NCBI RefSeq assembly: GCF_009496155.1
Contig: NZ_WIJP01000009.1
Span: 1 to 64,000 of the forward strand
Length of the DNA: 64,000 nucleotides
Direction: 5' to 3'
Origin: Streptococcus mitis
GTDB taxonomy: Bacteria > Bacillota > Bacilli > Lactobacillales > Streptococcaceae
Below the pieces are notes generated by a model. It searched no databases. It saw nothing but the letters and a program-made list of their open reading frames with translations, and was not told where the DNA came from. Positions 21,998 to 33,718 of this stretch are shown here, piece after piece; within the stretch, counting starts at the first letter, position 1, and each line of letters begins with the position of its first letter. The translations under genes were made by a program, and so were the position numbers.

Positions 21998-23956
21998 TTA
22001 TTTAACATGATTTTCTGCTTCTTTTTGGGCTTTTTCGATTGCTTTTTTGCTTTCTTGCTCCCATTTTGCCTTAGCTTCTTCATACTGTTTGGTTGTAACA
22101 GTATCTTTTTGCAGCTTCATGTACTTGTAGTTATAACCATCCCCCTTGATACCGACTAATGAGTATCCTCTTGTAAATGGTGTCACTTTTGTCACAGAAG
22201 CAGTTCCACCTCCTGACATAGCAGACATAATAAGAGAGTTATCAATCATCCAAGCCTGCGCTTCAGCATATTTCTCGTAACGTTTAGCTACATCTTTATT
22301 TTCGCTATCTGCATCTTTAAGCATCTTAGTATAGGTATCAAGACCCAAGCTAGTAATCTTCGCTTTATCTTCCTGAGCATCTAGACCAAAAATCTTGAGG
22401 TAGAATCCATCCTCTGCATTGAAAGGATTGAGATAAGTTGATGGATCTTGGTAGTCACCTACCCAACCATCAAAGCTCAAATCGTAGTCTCGATCAGCTG
22501 GTGTTGGTGCTAAGAAGGCTACGTTATTAAAATCGTCTGTTGAAAGTTGCTGAACATCAATGACAATATTATCAGCACCCAAAACTGATTCAAGAGTCTG
22601 TTTTACAGAGTTCATACCTGTCACAGCATTCTTATTCGTCTGATCAACTGCCACATCCAAGTGAATAGGGAAGGTCACACCTTGACTTGCCAATTCTTTT
22701 TTAGCATCCGCAAATTTTGCTTGGGCTTTTTCTTTATTAAAATAGGCATCTTGAGCATCTGCTAGGTTCATATCTGCCCACTCTGTGCCATAGTTGACCA
22801 ATTTAGAAGCGACTACTTCTCCAAAGGTCTTGTCTCCAACTTGGACAAATGTAGGAGGCACTAGGGTGTTACGAAGGGTCTTGCTAGCTGCTTCTTCCCC
22901 ATTTGACTGAGCAGAGTAGGCTGCACGATTCAAGGCAAAGTTTACTGCTTGACGGAAGTTTTTGTTCAAGACAGCTGTCTCAGTTGACTTCTTCTGCTCA
23001 TCTGTCGTTTTAGCCGTATGGTTGTAGACCTTACGATTGACATTGAAATTGAAATACCAAGAAGTCTTGTCCTGCAAACTATAGACGATATTATCCTTAT
23101 ATTTCTCCTTGGTCTTAGCAAAGTTAGAACTATTTGGATAAACCCCAGCGATTGAATAGGCTCCACTTTCAAAGTTACGGATGATCAATTCTTGGTCTGA
23201 GCCATCAAAATAAGCCAATTTCACGTGTTCAATCGATACTTTGTCATGATCATAGTAATGCGGATTTTTCACATACTCGATCGATGATTTTGATGTAAAA
23301 TCTTTTAACAAATACGGTCCACTGTAGAGAATGCTATTTGGAGATAGAGTCCCAAAATCTTTCCCTTTTGAATTTAGAAACTCTTCATTTACTGGGAAAA
23401 GAATACTGTTCGTTGTTTTTGAGTTCCAGTACGGTTCTGGGCGTGTCAAAGTATACTCAATAGTCTGGTCATCAATAGCCTTCACCCCAACCTTAGAAAA
23501 GTCAGAATCCGCTCCTGTAATATAATCATTCAAGCCCTTGATCGAATTTTGAATCAAGTCAATGGCCTGTGATTTATTATCCACTGCGTACTTGATACCT
23601 GTCACAAAATCCTGTGCCTTGACTGGGGCGTACTCTTCACCGTCAGCTGTGAACCATTTGGCATCTTTTCTCAATTTGTAGGTATAAGTTAGACCGTCGC
23701 TCGAAACAGACCAGTCTTCTGCCAAAGATGGAACTAGATTCCCATAATTGTCATTTTCAAGCAAACCATCAACTAGGTTAGTAATAATAGCTGTATTATC
23801 AGCGTAGTAGTCTAATAAATAGTTAAATGTAGTTGGATTTCCACTAAAGGTTGATGAGTAAGTTTTTGTATCTGAACCTGATTGACCGCAAGCAGCTAAA
23901 AGCAAAGCAGTCGCAAAAGTCAATCCTGTACCAAGGACACGCTTTTTTGTATTCAT
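21998..23956 (-). CDS. aliD: AliB-like oligopeptide-binding lipoprotein (ORF2/AliD type)
   Basis: Family 5 solute-binding lipoprotein with lipobox LLAACGQ (Cys at 23), 652 aa, co-linear with AliA. It shares the ENDNYGNLVPSLAEDW and YQDPSTYLNP segments but diverges elsewhere, so its peptide specificity probably differs. In non-encapsulated pneumococci of group NCC2 and in S. mitis, two such genes replace the capsule operon between dexB and aliA. I assign the copy nearer aliA as the ORF2/AliD type from memory of that order; the distinction from AliC is tentative. It has its own terminator and a well-formed ribosome site (AAGGAGAAAG). Confidence 0.8.
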   Translation of the reverse strand: MNTKKRVLGTGLTFATALLLAACGQSGSDTKTYSSTFSGNPTTFNYLLDYYADNTAIITNLVDGLLENDNYGNLVPSLAEDWSVSSDGLTYTYKLRKDAKWFTADGEEYAPVKAQDFVTGIKYAVDNKSQAIDLIQNSIKGLNDYITGADSDFSKVGVKAIDDQTIEYTLTRPEPYWNSKTTNSILFPVNEEFLNSKGKDFGTLSPNSILYSGPYLLKDFTSKSSIEYVKNPHYYDHDKVSIEHVKLAYFDGSDQELIIRNFESGAYSIAGVYPNSSNFAKTKEKYKDNIVYSLQDKTSWYFNFNVNRKVYNHTAKTTDEQKKSTETAVLNKNFRQAVNFALNRAAYSAQSNGEEAASKTLRNTLVPPTFVQVGDKTFGEVVASKLVNYGTEWADMNLADAQDAYFNKEKAQAKFADAKKELASQGVTFPIHLDVAVDQTNKNAVTGMNSVKQTLESVLGADNIVIDVQQLSTDDFNNVAFLAPTPADRDYDLSFDGWVGDYQDPSTYLNPFNAEDGFYLKIFGLDAQEDKAKITSLGLDTYTKMLKDADSENKDVAKRYEKYAEAQAWMIDNSLIMSAMSGGGTASVTKVTPFTRGYSLVGIKGDGYNYKYMKLQKDTVTTKQYEEAKAKWEQESKKAIEKAQKEAENHVK

Positions 23957-24068
23957 CTTCTTTCTCCTTTATGTTAGTTTTTATAACATAAGCTTATTTT
24001 ACCAAATTAGTGAGGGTTTGTAAAGTTAATTGAATTTCTAGAATGGAAGTTTATAAACTCTAGGCATT

Positions 24069-24116
24069 AAAAAACAAAGGATTTCTGTCTTTCATACAGT
24101 CCTCCCTTGTTTTTAT
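24069..24116 (-). terminator. Terminator after the AliC-type gene
   Basis: On the minus strand AAAACAAGG pairs with CCTTTGTTTT across a loop of about 24 bases, followed by T residues. Confidence 0.6.
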
Positions 24117-24159
24117 GCGATTTAGTAATTAAAAATTATTTGTAAAAACAAGCCTAGAC

Positions 24160-26127
24160 TCATTTTACGTGTTTTTCTAAATCCTTTTGATACTGAGCAT
24201 TCGATTCTAGTTTTTCCTTTTGCCACTTTTTGAGAGCCGCCTCATACTCTTTCGTTGTGACAATATCATTTTGAAGTTCCATTCCTTTAAAAATAAATGG
24301 ATCTCCTTTGATACCAACTTGTGAATAAGCTTTAGTAAATGGTACAGCACGACTTACCATAGGAGAACCTCCTGAAGACGCCACTGGAATAAGGAGAGAA
24401 CTATCCGTTACCCAAGCTTGAGCCTTAGCATATTTCTCATAACGTTTGTCAAGATTAGTGGTCTCAGAGGCAGCTTCATCCAAGAGCTTCTTGTATTCAT
24501 CCAAGCCAACTTTCGCCATAACTTCAGGATCCTTGCCCTTTGTTATACCTAGATGTTTCAAGGCAGAACCCTTCTTAGCATCTAAAATATTGAGATAGGT
24601 TGCTGGATCTTGGTAATCTGGTCCCCAACCTGTTCCGTTCAAATCATAGTCTTTTTGGGTTGGAACTTTCGCTTGAGAAGTGATACTTTCCTTCTCATTG
24701 TCTGTCATTTGAAGAACATCTACAATGACATTCTCCGTTCCAAGCGTTTCTTCAATTGATTGTTTTAGCGAATTGGTTTGTTGAACCGCAACTACATCTG
24801 TCTGTTCTACTGGTACATCCAAATGAATCGGGAAACTTACTCCCTTAGCTTGCAATTCTGACTTCGCTTTTTCAAATGCAGATTTAGCCTTTGTAGGATT
24901 GTAAATTGTATCCTTACCATCTGTGAGAGTCACATCTTTCCACTGTTCTCCATATTTCAGTAGTTCATCCTGAGCCAACTGTCCGAAGGTCTTACCTGCT
25001 ACTTGAACATAATTATCTGGCACTAGACTATTACGAATAATCTTATCCGCACCTTCTTCACCGTTTAATTGGGCCGTATAGGCGTGGCGATTGAAGGCAA
25101 AATTAATTGCTTGACGAAAATTTTTATTCAGCATGGCTTCTTTTGTAGAAAGCTTTTGTCCTTCATCTGTCTTGGCTGTTTTATTATATGATTGACGATT
25201 TACGTTAAAAGTAAAGTAATAACTAGTTGCTTCCTGAGGGCTATAAATAATCTGATCTCCATATTTCTCTTTGGTAGAAGCAAAACTTGAACTATTTGGG
25301 AAAAGTCTCGCTGTATTGTATGCTCCTGTAGCGAAACTACGGATAAGGGATTCTTGGTCTGATCCGTCATAGAATGTTAATTTTACATTATCAATCTTGA
25401 CATTTTCCTTATCCCAATAGTTAGGATTTTTTTCATATTCAATCACAGATTTAGAAATCAAAGATTTCAAAAAATATGGACCATTGTAAAGAATACTTGA
25501 TGGAGTTGGTGCTCCGTAATCCTTGCCTGTTGCATTCAAAAACTCTTCATTTACAGGAAGCATGGTTGCTGTTGTTACTTTCGAGTTCCAAAAACTTTCT
25601 GGTTTATTAAGGGTATATTCTACCGTATAATCATCAAGAGCTTTAACACCTACAGTTGAAAAATCATTGGTCTCACCACTAACATAAGCCTCCAAACCTT
25701 TGATTGATTTTTCAATCAAAGAAAGACCATCTGACTTAGCATCTGCTGCATGTTTCAGACCTGTAACAAAATCCTGCGCCTTAACTTCTGCATACTCCTC
25801 TCCTTCAGAAGTATACCACTTCACCCCCTTACGAAGTTTGTACGTATAGGTCAAACCATCAGCTGAAACAGTCCAATCCTCTGCTAAAGACGGAACAAGA
25901 TTCCCATATTTATCATTCTCTAAAAGACCATCAACAACATTACCAATCACGTCAGAGGTCGAACTTTTACTCGTAATGCTATAATCCAAGGAAGACGGAT
26001 CTACTGCATAAACATAAGAAAAGCTCCTCGGGGCATCTGCTTTCTTATCACTTTTCCCACAAGCTACCAAAAGAAGGGCTGCACTCAAGGTTACTCCCGC
26101 TCCTAAGAGCCACTTTTTCGATTTCAT
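24160..26127 (-). CDS. aliC: AliB-like oligopeptide-binding lipoprotein (ORF1/AliC type)
   Basis: Family 5 peptide-binding lipoprotein, 655 aa. The ATG at 26127 follows AAAGGAG; an upstream TTG gives only two more codons. The lipobox is LLVACGK. It is paralogous to the two neighbouring lipoproteins (shared ENDKYGNLVPSLAEDW, ARLFPNSSSFA, GPDYQDPATYLNI). Being next to dexB it matches ORF1/AliC of the NCC2 capsule-replacement locus, which is known to bind foreign bacterial peptides and affect competence and nasopharyngeal growth. No permease genes are nearby; it would use AmiCDEF elsewhere. Confidence 0.8.
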   Translation of the reverse strand: MKSKKWLLGAGVTLSAALLLVACGKSDKKADAPRSFSYVYAVDPSSLDYSITSKSSTSDVIGNVVDGLLENDKYGNLVPSLAEDWTVSADGLTYTYKLRKGVKWYTSEGEEYAEVKAQDFVTGLKHAADAKSDGLSLIEKSIKGLEAYVSGETNDFSTVGVKALDDYTVEYTLNKPESFWNSKVTTATMLPVNEEFLNATGKDYGAPTPSSILYNGPYFLKSLISKSVIEYEKNPNYWDKENVKIDNVKLTFYDGSDQESLIRSFATGAYNTARLFPNSSSFASTKEKYGDQIIYSPQEATSYYFTFNVNRQSYNKTAKTDEGQKLSTKEAMLNKNFRQAINFAFNRHAYTAQLNGEEGADKIIRNSLVPDNYVQVAGKTFGQLAQDELLKYGEQWKDVTLTDGKDTIYNPTKAKSAFEKAKSELQAKGVSFPIHLDVPVEQTDVVAVQQTNSLKQSIEETLGTENVIVDVLQMTDNEKESITSQAKVPTQKDYDLNGTGWGPDYQDPATYLNILDAKKGSALKHLGITKGKDPEVMAKVGLDEYKKLLDEAASETTNLDKRYEKYAKAQAWVTDSSLLIPVASSGGSPMVSRAVPFTKAYSQVGIKGDPFIFKGMELQNDIVTTKEYEAALKKWQKEKLESNAQYQKDLEKHVK

Positions 26128-26259
26128 AGGCAATCTCCTTTAATAATATGTTATTTCCACCATTATACTCTATTTTATTCTAAATGCAAGAGCTTTCGAC
26201 AGATTTTTTAGAAAATTCTAACAAATGTTTTTAAAAGAGTTTTCTAAAAAATTTTTAGC

Positions 26260-26290
26260 AAAAAACCTCAAACTCTATAAGCTTGAGGTC
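26260..26290 (-). terminator. dexB terminator
   Basis: ACCTCAA pairs with TTGAGGT on the minus strand, followed by at least five T, just after the dexB stop. Confidence 0.75.
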
Positions 26291-26298
26291 CCCACTTT

Positions 26299-27918
<1,620 letters not shown>

Positions 27919-27944
27919 TCATTATTTTAATAATCTACAGTCTA

Positions 27945-27981
27945 TGATAGCGCTTTTCAGAGTTTTGTGCAAGCGTTTGCC
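27945..27981. promoter_or_regulatory. Two cre-like CcpA sites between dexB and the DUF1846 gene
   Basis: TGATAGCGCTTTTCA (27945-27959) and TGCAAGCGTTTGCC (27968-27981) both fit the catabolite-responsive element pattern with a CG centre. They lie 35-72 bases upstream of dexB in the divergent promoter region, where CcpA binding would repress dexB. Confidence 0.6.
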
Positions 27982-28061
27982 TAATCTTTTTGATTTCTTT
28001 TTTAACTCGATAGTTTCCTAACTTCCAATTTTTTATTATAATAGAGGTCAGAGGTAAAAAA

Positions 28062-29546
28062 ATGAAAAAACAAGCTTTTAGTTCTGAAAACTATTTGAAT
28101 CTACAACGCGACCACATTTTGGAACGCATTAACCAATTTGACGGCAAGCTCTACTTGGAGTTTGGTGGCAAAATGTTAGAAGATTTCCACGCTGCTCGTG
28201 TCCTTCCTGGTTATGAACCTGACAACAAAATCAAGCTCTTGCAGGAGTTAAAAGAGCAAGTCGAAGTTGTGATTGCCATTAATGCTAGCAACATCGAGCA
28301 TTCCAAAGCACGTGGCGACTTGGGTATTTCTTATGACCAAGAAGTTCTTCGTTTGATTGACAAATTCAATGAATTAGGGATTTTCGTTGGCTCCGTTGTC
28401 ATTACACAATACGCTGGTCAACCAGCTGCAGATGCCTTCCGAAACCAACTCGAGAAAAACGGAATTGATTCTTATCTTCATTATCCAATCAAAGGATATC
28501 CGACGGATATGGATCACATTATTTCTCCTGAAGGTATGGGGAAAAATGATTACATCAAAACCAGTCGCAACTTGATTGTCGTAACCGCTCCTGGACCTGG
28601 TTCTGGAAAATTGGCAACTTGTATGTCCAATATGTACCACGACCAAATCAATGACATCAAGTCTGGTTATGCCAAATTTGAAACCTTCCCAGTATGGAAC
28701 CTTCCACTACATCATCCAGTTAATTTGGCTTATGAGGCAGCCACAGCTGACCTTGACGATGTCAACATGATTGACCCCTTCCATCTCCAAACTTACGAAA
28801 AAACAACGGTCAACTACAACCGTGATATAGAGATTTTCCCAGTGCTCAAGCGCATGTTAGAACGTATTCTTGGTGAATCTCCATACGCTTCACCGACAGA
28901 CATGGGTGTCAACATGGTTGGTTTCGCTATTACAGATGATGAAGCTGCTGTCGAAGCCTCTAAACAAGAAATCATCCGCCGTTACTATCAAACTGTTCTT
29001 GATTTTAAAGCCGAAAAAGTTGGCGAATCTGCTGTTAAGAAAATCGAGTTGCTCATGAACGACCTCGGCATCACACCTGCAGACCGTAAGGTTGCTGTCG
29101 TTGCGCGTCAAAAAGCAGAAGAAACTGGCGGACCAGCCCTAGCCCTTGAATTACCAACTGGCGAAATCGTGACTGGTAAAAACTCAGAACTCTTTGGCCC
29201 TACAGCCGCTGCTCTTATCAACGCTATCAAGAAATCAGCTGATATTGCTAAAGAAGTGAAACTAATCGAACCTGAAGTTGTTAAACCGATCCAAGGTCTT
29301 AAAATCGGTCATCTCGGTAGTCGTAATCCACGCCTGCATTCAAATGAAATCCTGATTGCACTTGCTATCACAGCTACAGAAAATCCTGATGCTACTCGTG
29401 CTATGGAAGAACTTGGCAACCTCAAAGGAAGCGAAGCCCACTCAACTATCATCTTGACAGATGAAGACAAGAATGTCCTTCGTAAATTGGGTATCAATGT
29501 AACCTTTGACCCTTACTACCAATACGACCGCTTGTATCGTAAGTAA
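28062..29546 (+). CDS. DUF1846 protein
   Basis: Conserved cytosolic protein of 494 aa, almost always found in Firmicutes and well conserved here ([21 protein letters not shown] near the N-terminus; [18 protein letters not shown]). The GPGSGK loop looks nucleotide-binding. A structure from pneumococcus is known in the family, but the reaction is not. It is divergent from dexB and separated from luxS by a terminator. Confidence 0.9.
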   Translation: MKKQAFSSENYLNLQRDHILERINQFDGKLYLEFGGKMLEDFHAARVLPGYEPDNKIKLLQELKEQVEVVIAINASNIEHSKARGDLGISYDQEVLRLIDKFNELGIFVGSVVITQYAGQPAADAFRNQLEKNGIDSYLHYPIKGYPTDMDHIISPEGMGKNDYIKTSRNLIVVTAPGPGSGKLATCMSNMYHDQINDIKSGYAKFETFPVWNLPLHHPVNLAYEAATADLDDVNMIDPFHLQTYEKTTVNYNRDIEIFPVLKRMLERILGESPYASPTDMGVNMVGFAITDDEAAVEASKQEIIRRYYQTVLDFKAEKVGESAVKKIELLMNDLGITPADRKVAVVARQKAEETGGPALALELPTGEIVTGKNSELFGPTAAALINAIKKSADIAKEVKLIEPEVVKPIQGLKIGHLGSRNPRLHSNEILIALAITATENPDATRAMEELGNLKGSEAHSTIILTDEDKNVLRKLGINVTFDPYYQYDRLYRK

Positions 29547-29553
29547 CGATTTG

Positions 29554-29580
29554 AACCTCTCCACTCTCGGAGAGGTTTTC
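29554..29580 (+). terminator. Terminator after the DUF1846 gene
   Basis: AACCTCTCC pairs with GGAGAGGTT and is followed by TT and pyrimidines. Confidence 0.7.
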
Positions 29581-29640
29581 TCTCTGTCTCAGGAGCCAGC
29601 TTTATGATATAATAAAAAAAGAAAACTGAAAGGATTTACC

Positions 29641-30123
29641 ATGTCAAAAGAAGTTATTGTCGAAAGTTTTGAACTTGACCACACCATTGTTAAAGCACCC
29701 TATGTTCGCTTGATTGGAGAAGAAACAGGACCAAAGGGAGATGTCATCTCCAATTATGATATTCGTTTAGTGCAACCCAATGAAGACTCTATCCCTACTG
29801 CTGGCCTTCACACCATTGAGCACCTCTTAGCAAAACTCATCCGTACCCGCATTGACGGCATGATTGACTGTTCACCATTTGGTTGCCGTACAGGTTTCCA
29901 CATGATTATGTGGGGGCGCCACACTAGTGCCGAAATCGCGGCCGTTATCAAGGATTCGCTCAAGGAAATCGCTGAGACTACTACTTGGGAAGATGTTCCT
30001 GGAACAACCATCGAATCTTGCGGAAACTACAAGGACCATAGCCTCTTCTCTGCTAAAGAATGGGCAAAACTCATCTTGGAACAAGGGATTTCAGATGATG
30101 CCTTTGAGCGTCATGTCATCTAA
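29641..30123 (+). CDS. luxS: S-ribosylhomocysteine lyase LuxS
   Basis: Cleaves S-ribosylhomocysteine to homocysteine and the AI-2 precursor DPD, part of the activated-methyl cycle. The metal site HTIEHLLA (H-x-x-E-H) and the catalytic Cys in [11 protein letters not shown] are present, and the zinc-binding CGNYKDHSL is at the C-terminal end. 160 aa is the standard length. It has its own promoter region after a terminator and faces clpL convergently. Confidence 0.97.
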   Translation: MSKEVIVESFELDHTIVKAPYVRLIGEETGPKGDVISNYDIRLVQPNEDSIPTAGLHTIEHLLAKLIRTRIDGMIDCSPFGCRTGFHMIMWGRHTSAEIAAVIKDSLKEIAETTTWEDVPGTTIESCGNYKDHSLFSAKEWAKLILEQGISDDAFERHVI

Positions 30124-30129
30124 ACGTAA

Positions 30130-30170
30130 AAAAAGAACCAGTTTTTTTCAGCTGGTTCCTTCTTTTTTTA
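30130..30170 (+). terminator. luxS terminator
   Basis: GAACCAG (30135-30141) pairs with CTGGTTC (30152-30158), followed by a T tract. The A tract on the other side could make it bidirectional. Confidence 0.75.
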
Positions 30171-30187
30171 TTCTCAAAATTTTGTCT

Positions 30188-30293
30188 TATACTCAATGAA
30201 AATCAAAGAGCAAACTAGGAAACTAGCCACAGGCTGTACTTGAGTACGGCAAGGCGACGTTGACGTGGTTTGAAGAGATTTTCGAAGAGTATT
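30188..30293. repeat. BOX element (boxA and boxC, no complete boxB)
   Basis: Begins TACTCAATGAAAATCAAAGA (boxA) and ends GAAGAGATTTTCGAAGAGTA (boxC), the classic pneumococcal BOX ends, with no full boxB copy in between (about 106 bp). Its right end overlaps the clpL stop codon. BOX elements are widespread small mobile-like repeats in S. pneumoniae and relatives and support the species-group assignment. Confidence 0.88.
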
Positions 30294-32397
30294 AGGCTTT
30301 CTCACGAATAACTAAACCACCATCTTCCATATCTGCTTCTAGGTGTTTGGCATCTAAATGATCCAAGTGGAAGTCTGTCACCTTATCACGAATTTCTTGT
30401 TCAACCACGCGACGGAGAGGACGAACACCCATGACTTCGTCATAGCCTTCTTCAGTGATATAGTCCTTAGCCGCTTGACTGACTACCAAATCAATGTCTT
30501 TCTTAGCCAAAGTTTGGTTAACTTCAGCCAACATCAAGTCTACAATCTTAGAAAGGTCTTCCTTCGTCAAGTGTGAGAACTCGATAACTGCATTAAAGCG
30601 GTTGAGGAACTCTGGACGGAAGAATGGTTTCAAACGGTCCATCAATTCTGGTTTGTCCGCATCTTCTGTCAAGTTGGCTTCATAGCCAAATCCAGCATTT
30701 GAGGTCGCAATAATGACAGTGTTCTTGAAGTTTACTGTATTTCCTTGACCATCGGTTAAACGACCATCATCCAATACTTGGAGGAGAAGGGTAATGACTT
30801 GAGGATCAGCCTTTTCAATTTCATCCAAGAGAATGATAGAGTAAGGATTGCGACGAACACGTTCTGTCAAGGTATTGCTATTATCATCATAACCCACATA
30901 ACCTGCTGTTGTACCAATTAGCTTAGAAACGGCTGTGCGGTCACTGTATTCAGACATATCCAAACGAATGATTGCATCCTTGGTACCAAACATATCGAGT
31001 GCCAATTGCTTAGCAAGTTCTGTCTTACCAACCCCAGTTGGTCCTACAAAGAGGAAGCTACCAATTGGGCGATTGCCTTCATCAAAACCGGCACGGTTAC
31101 GACGGATAGCACGAGCTACTGCTTCTACCGCCTTGTCTTGACCGATTACCTTATCTTGCAAGCGATGAGCCATATCTTTCAAACGTTCGATATCAGATGC
31201 TCCCATTTGTGACACTGGAATACCCGTCATTCGTTCTACAGATTCAGCCACATCATTGACAGTCGCAGTCACTTTCATATCTTCTGTGTGGTTTTCGATT
31301 CTCTTTTCCAATTCTGCAATGCGTGTTTTATAGTTTAGAGCTGCTTCAAAATCTTCTGCCTCGACTGCTTTTTCTTGCTTGTCTTTTTCTGCTTCAATTT
31401 CACGTTCAACAGCATGCACATCTGTTACAGGATGTTGAGCTGCCAAGTGAGCCGCTGTTACATCGACAAGGTCGATAGCCTTATCTGGCAAGCTACGTTG
31501 AGGAATATACTGAACAGAATAATCTACTGCTGCTTTCAAGACTTCATCTGGCAAGATGACATTGTGGTGTTGTTGATAAAGGTCACGAATTCCTTGAAGG
31601 ATTTTAAAAGTATCCTCTGCTGAAGGAGCATTTACCTTGACTTCGTTGAAACGACGAGCAAGAGCTGCATTCTTCAAGATGGTGTTACGGTATTCGTCTT
31701 GAGTTGTTGCCCCAATCACTGTCAATTCCCCACGAGAGAGGGCTGGCTTGAGAATGTCTGCAAGCCCTTTAGATCCACTATCTCCACCAGTGCTACCAGC
31801 GCCGAGAATTTGGTGAATTTCATCAAAGAAGAGGATAATATTCCCTGCTTCTTTCACTTCATTGACCAAATTTTGAACGTTTTCTTCAAAGCTACCACGG
31901 TATTGAGTACCAGCTTCAAGACCTGAGATATCAATGGAAATGATTTCCTTATTCTTAATGGCAGCTGGGACATCTCCGTTCACAATGGCTTGTGCCAAAC
32001 CTTCGACAACGGCTGTCTTACCAACACCTGCGTCTCCGACTAGAACAGGATTGTTCTTGGTACGGCGTGAAAGAATTTCAGATGTTTCTTGAATTTCCTT
32101 GTTTCGTCCGATAACAGGATCCAACTTGCCCTCACGCGCTTCTGCTGTCAAGTTTCGACCTAGTTTAGCAAGGACACCGTCTTGTTTCATACCTGAAGCC
32201 TGTTGTGGCATTTGTCCATCAGTTTCTGCATTTCCTGGCAATTGACCAGTTGCACGATAATGAGCAAATTCCTCTGGTGTGACTTCGCGTCCATTAATTA
32301 AGTAACGGCGATTTTCAGAACTGTATCCTCGCATACCACCCATCAATTGGTTAAATAAATCATCCATGTTGTTAAAATTATTAAAGTTGTTGTTCAT
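30292..32397 (-). CDS. clpL: ATP-dependent chaperone ClpL
   Basis: HSP100-family disaggregase of Gram-positive cocci (701 aa). It has two AAA+ modules: the first Walker [14 protein letters not shown] near residue 117 and the second [13 protein letters not shown] near 448, with Walker [10 protein letters not shown] and [12 protein letters not shown] coiled-coil middle region is present (about 330-370), and the N-terminal region is short and Asn/Phe-rich, typical of ClpL. No ClpP-docking loop is evident. Upstream CtsR operators indicate heat-shock control. The stop codon lies within a BOX element. Confidence 0.95.
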   Translation of the reverse strand: MNNNFNNFNNMDDLFNQLMGGMRGYSSENRRYLINGREVTPEEFAHYRATGQLPGNAETDGQMPQQASGMKQDGVLAKLGRNLTAEAREGKLDPVIGRNKEIQETSEILSRRTKNNPVLVGDAGVGKTAVVEGLAQAIVNGDVPAAIKNKEIISIDISGLEAGTQYRGSFEENVQNLVNEVKEAGNIILFFDEIHQILGAGSTGGDSGSKGLADILKPALSRGELTVIGATTQDEYRNTILKNAALARRFNEVKVNAPSAEDTFKILQGIRDLYQQHHNVILPDEVLKAAVDYSVQYIPQRSLPDKAIDLVDVTAAHLAAQHPVTDVHAVEREIEAEKDKQEKAVEAEDFEAALNYKTRIAELEKRIENHTEDMKVTATVNDVAESVERMTGIPVSQMGASDIERLKDMAHRLQDKVIGQDKAVEAVARAIRRNRAGFDEGNRPIGSFLFVGPTGVGKTELAKQLALDMFGTKDAIIRLDMSEYSDRTAVSKLIGTTAGYVGYDDNSNTLTERVRRNPYSIILLDEIEKADPQVITLLLQVLDDGRLTDGQGNTVNFKNTVIIATSNAGFGYEANLTEDADKPELMDRLKPFFRPEFLNRFNAVIEFSHLTKEDLSKIVDLMLAEVNQTLAKKDIDLVVSQAAKDYITEEGYDEVMGVRPLRRVVEQEIRDKVTDFHLDHLDAKHLEADMEDGGLVIREKA

Positions 32398-32438
32398 ATT
32401 CTTTACCTCTTTTTGTTTACTTAGTTATGATTACTGAT

Positions 32439-32455
32439 ATTGACTATCTTTGACC
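32439..32455 (-). promoter_or_regulatory. CtsR operator, clpL-proximal
   Basis: Minus strand GGTCAAAGATAGTCAAT matches the CtsR heptad repeat (RGTCAAA-NAN-RGTCAAA) with one mismatch, about 42 bases upstream of the clpL start. Confidence 0.7.
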
Positions 32456-32479
32456 TTTGTCTTAAAAAATTTAGACTAG

Positions 32480-32569
32480 CTAAATCGCTACTCTAGGTAC
32501 TATTTCTGGTTTTTCTTTTTCAAGTAGGAGTAGACTATCTTTACTTCTGAAGATTTCTAGATTAAACAT
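32480..32569 (-). CDS. Possible 29-residue leader peptide upstream of clpL
   Basis: An ATG at 32569, preceded by AGAGGTGG at good spacing, opens a frame of 29 codons (MFNLEIFRSKDSLLLLEKEK, then about nine more residues) ending at TAG. It lies between the predicted clpL promoter and the second CtsR operator, so it would be on the clpL mRNA. I do not recognise it. It could be a real small protein, a translational leader, or chance. Confidence 0.45.
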   Translation of the reverse strand: MFNLEIFRSKDSLLLLEKEKPEIVPRVAI

Positions 32570-32638
32570 AGACCCCACCTCTTTCTATTTCACTTTAAAT
32601 AAGTATTCTAGTAAGGCTTTCATTTACCTTACGTTTAT

Positions 32639-32688
32639 AATATACTACATTAGTCAGAAAAGGTCAAGAGATTTGACTTTAATTGACC
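32639..32688 (-). promoter_or_regulatory. clpL promoter with overlapping CtsR operator
   Basis: TTGACC (32662-32667) and TATATT (32639-32644) are spaced 17 bases apart on the minus strand. Immediately upstream GGTCAATTAAAGTCAAA (32672-32688) is a good CtsR site adjoining the -35. The remaining gap between clpL and mraY holds the leader ORF and the mraY terminator. Confidence 0.7.
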
Positions 32689-32703
32689 AATATTTTTTAA
32701 ACA

Positions 32704-32731
32704 GCAAAAACACCCTGAAACATCAGGGTGC
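32704..32731 (-). terminator. mraY terminator
   Basis: CACCCTGA pairs with TCAGGGTG across a four-base loop, with TTTTT on the minus strand just after the mraY stop. Confidence 0.8.
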
Positions 32732-32736
32732 CATTC

Positions 32737-33717
32737 TTACATCAAATATAAAATTGCTAGGATCAGGAGACTTGCTAGAAGTCCCACTCCCCAAAAGAAG
32801 AAGTCAACCTTCCACTCACTCCAAGGATTTCCTTTACCAGACAATCCTCCAAGCTCAAAATGGTGATGCACAGGCGTCATACGGAAAATACGTTTGCCAC
32901 CAGTCATTTTGAAGTATCCAACTTGCATCATAACCGAAGTTGTTTCAAAAACATAAACAATTCCGATAATCAAGAGAGTCCATTCTTGGTGGAGCGCCAT
33001 AGAGATAGCCGCTAACATTCCACCTAGGGCCAAACTTCCCACATCCCCCATAAAGACCTTGGCAGGCTTATGGTTAAAGACGAAGAAACCGAGCAAACCA
33101 CCAATCATGGCAAGAATCACTAGAAGAATATCCATCTGACCTTGAACATAGGCAATCACTCCATAGGCAGATAAGCTAATCACAACGGAAATACTAGCTA
33201 GACCATCAATTCCGTCTGTCAAGTTGACCGCATTTGAAAAACCGACTAGCCAGAAAAGAGCGAATACAATATAGAAAAATCCCAAATGAACTGGATAACC
33301 AAATACAGACAGGATATCGCCCCCACGCTCATAGAAAAGATAGAAGATAACTCCACCTAAAAGCTGAAGAGCCAATTTCTGCTTGGGGTTTAGCCCCTCA
33401 TTGATCTTACGGAAGACCTTGAGGAAGTCATCTAAAAATCCGACAAGTCCATAAAGGACCAAGATGAACAAAATCATTCCCACATTATTGGTCAATTGTT
33501 TTGAAAAAAGAGCGACGAGGAAACTCACCACAACTGCAGCCATGAGGAAAACAAGTCCCCCCATAGTTGGAGTTCCAGCTTTTGCCCGGTGCTGTTTGAC
33601 ATCCTCATGCATCTGCTGGCCTGTAATTTGCGCCTTTCTATAAAATTGGATAAAGGCCGGAATTCCTACCAAAGTTAGTAAAAATGTCACAATTCCAGCA
33701 CTGATGGAAATAAACAT
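32737..33717 (-). CDS. mraY: Phospho-MurNAc-pentapeptide transferase MraY
   Basis: Integral membrane enzyme making lipid I from UDP-MurNAc-pentapeptide and undecaprenyl phosphate. About ten hydrophobic helices are visible. Signatures include [10 protein letters not shown] (near residue 46), [13 protein letters not shown] and [12 protein letters not shown], whose Asp residues bind Mg, and the PVHHHFE loop. The gene follows pbpX by one base, completing the rsmH-ftsL-pbpX-mraY cluster. Undecaprenyl phosphate connects it functionally to the mevalonate operon. Confidence 0.96.
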   Translation of the reverse strand: MFISISAGIVTFLLTLVGIPAFIQFYRKAQITGQQMHEDVKQHRAKAGTPTMGGLVFLMAAVVVSFLVALFSKQLTNNVGMILFILVLYGLVGFLDDFLKVFRKINEGLNPKQKLALQLLGGVIFYLFYERGGDILSVFGYPVHLGFFYIVFALFWLVGFSNAVNLTDGIDGLASISVVISLSAYGVIAYVQGQMDILLVILAMIGGLLGFFVFNHKPAKVFMGDVGSLALGGMLAAISMALHQEWTLLIIGIVYVFETTSVMMQVGYFKMTGGKRIFRMTPVHHHFELGGLSGKGNPWSEWKVDFFFWGVGLLASLLILAILYLM

Positions 33718-33718
33718 A

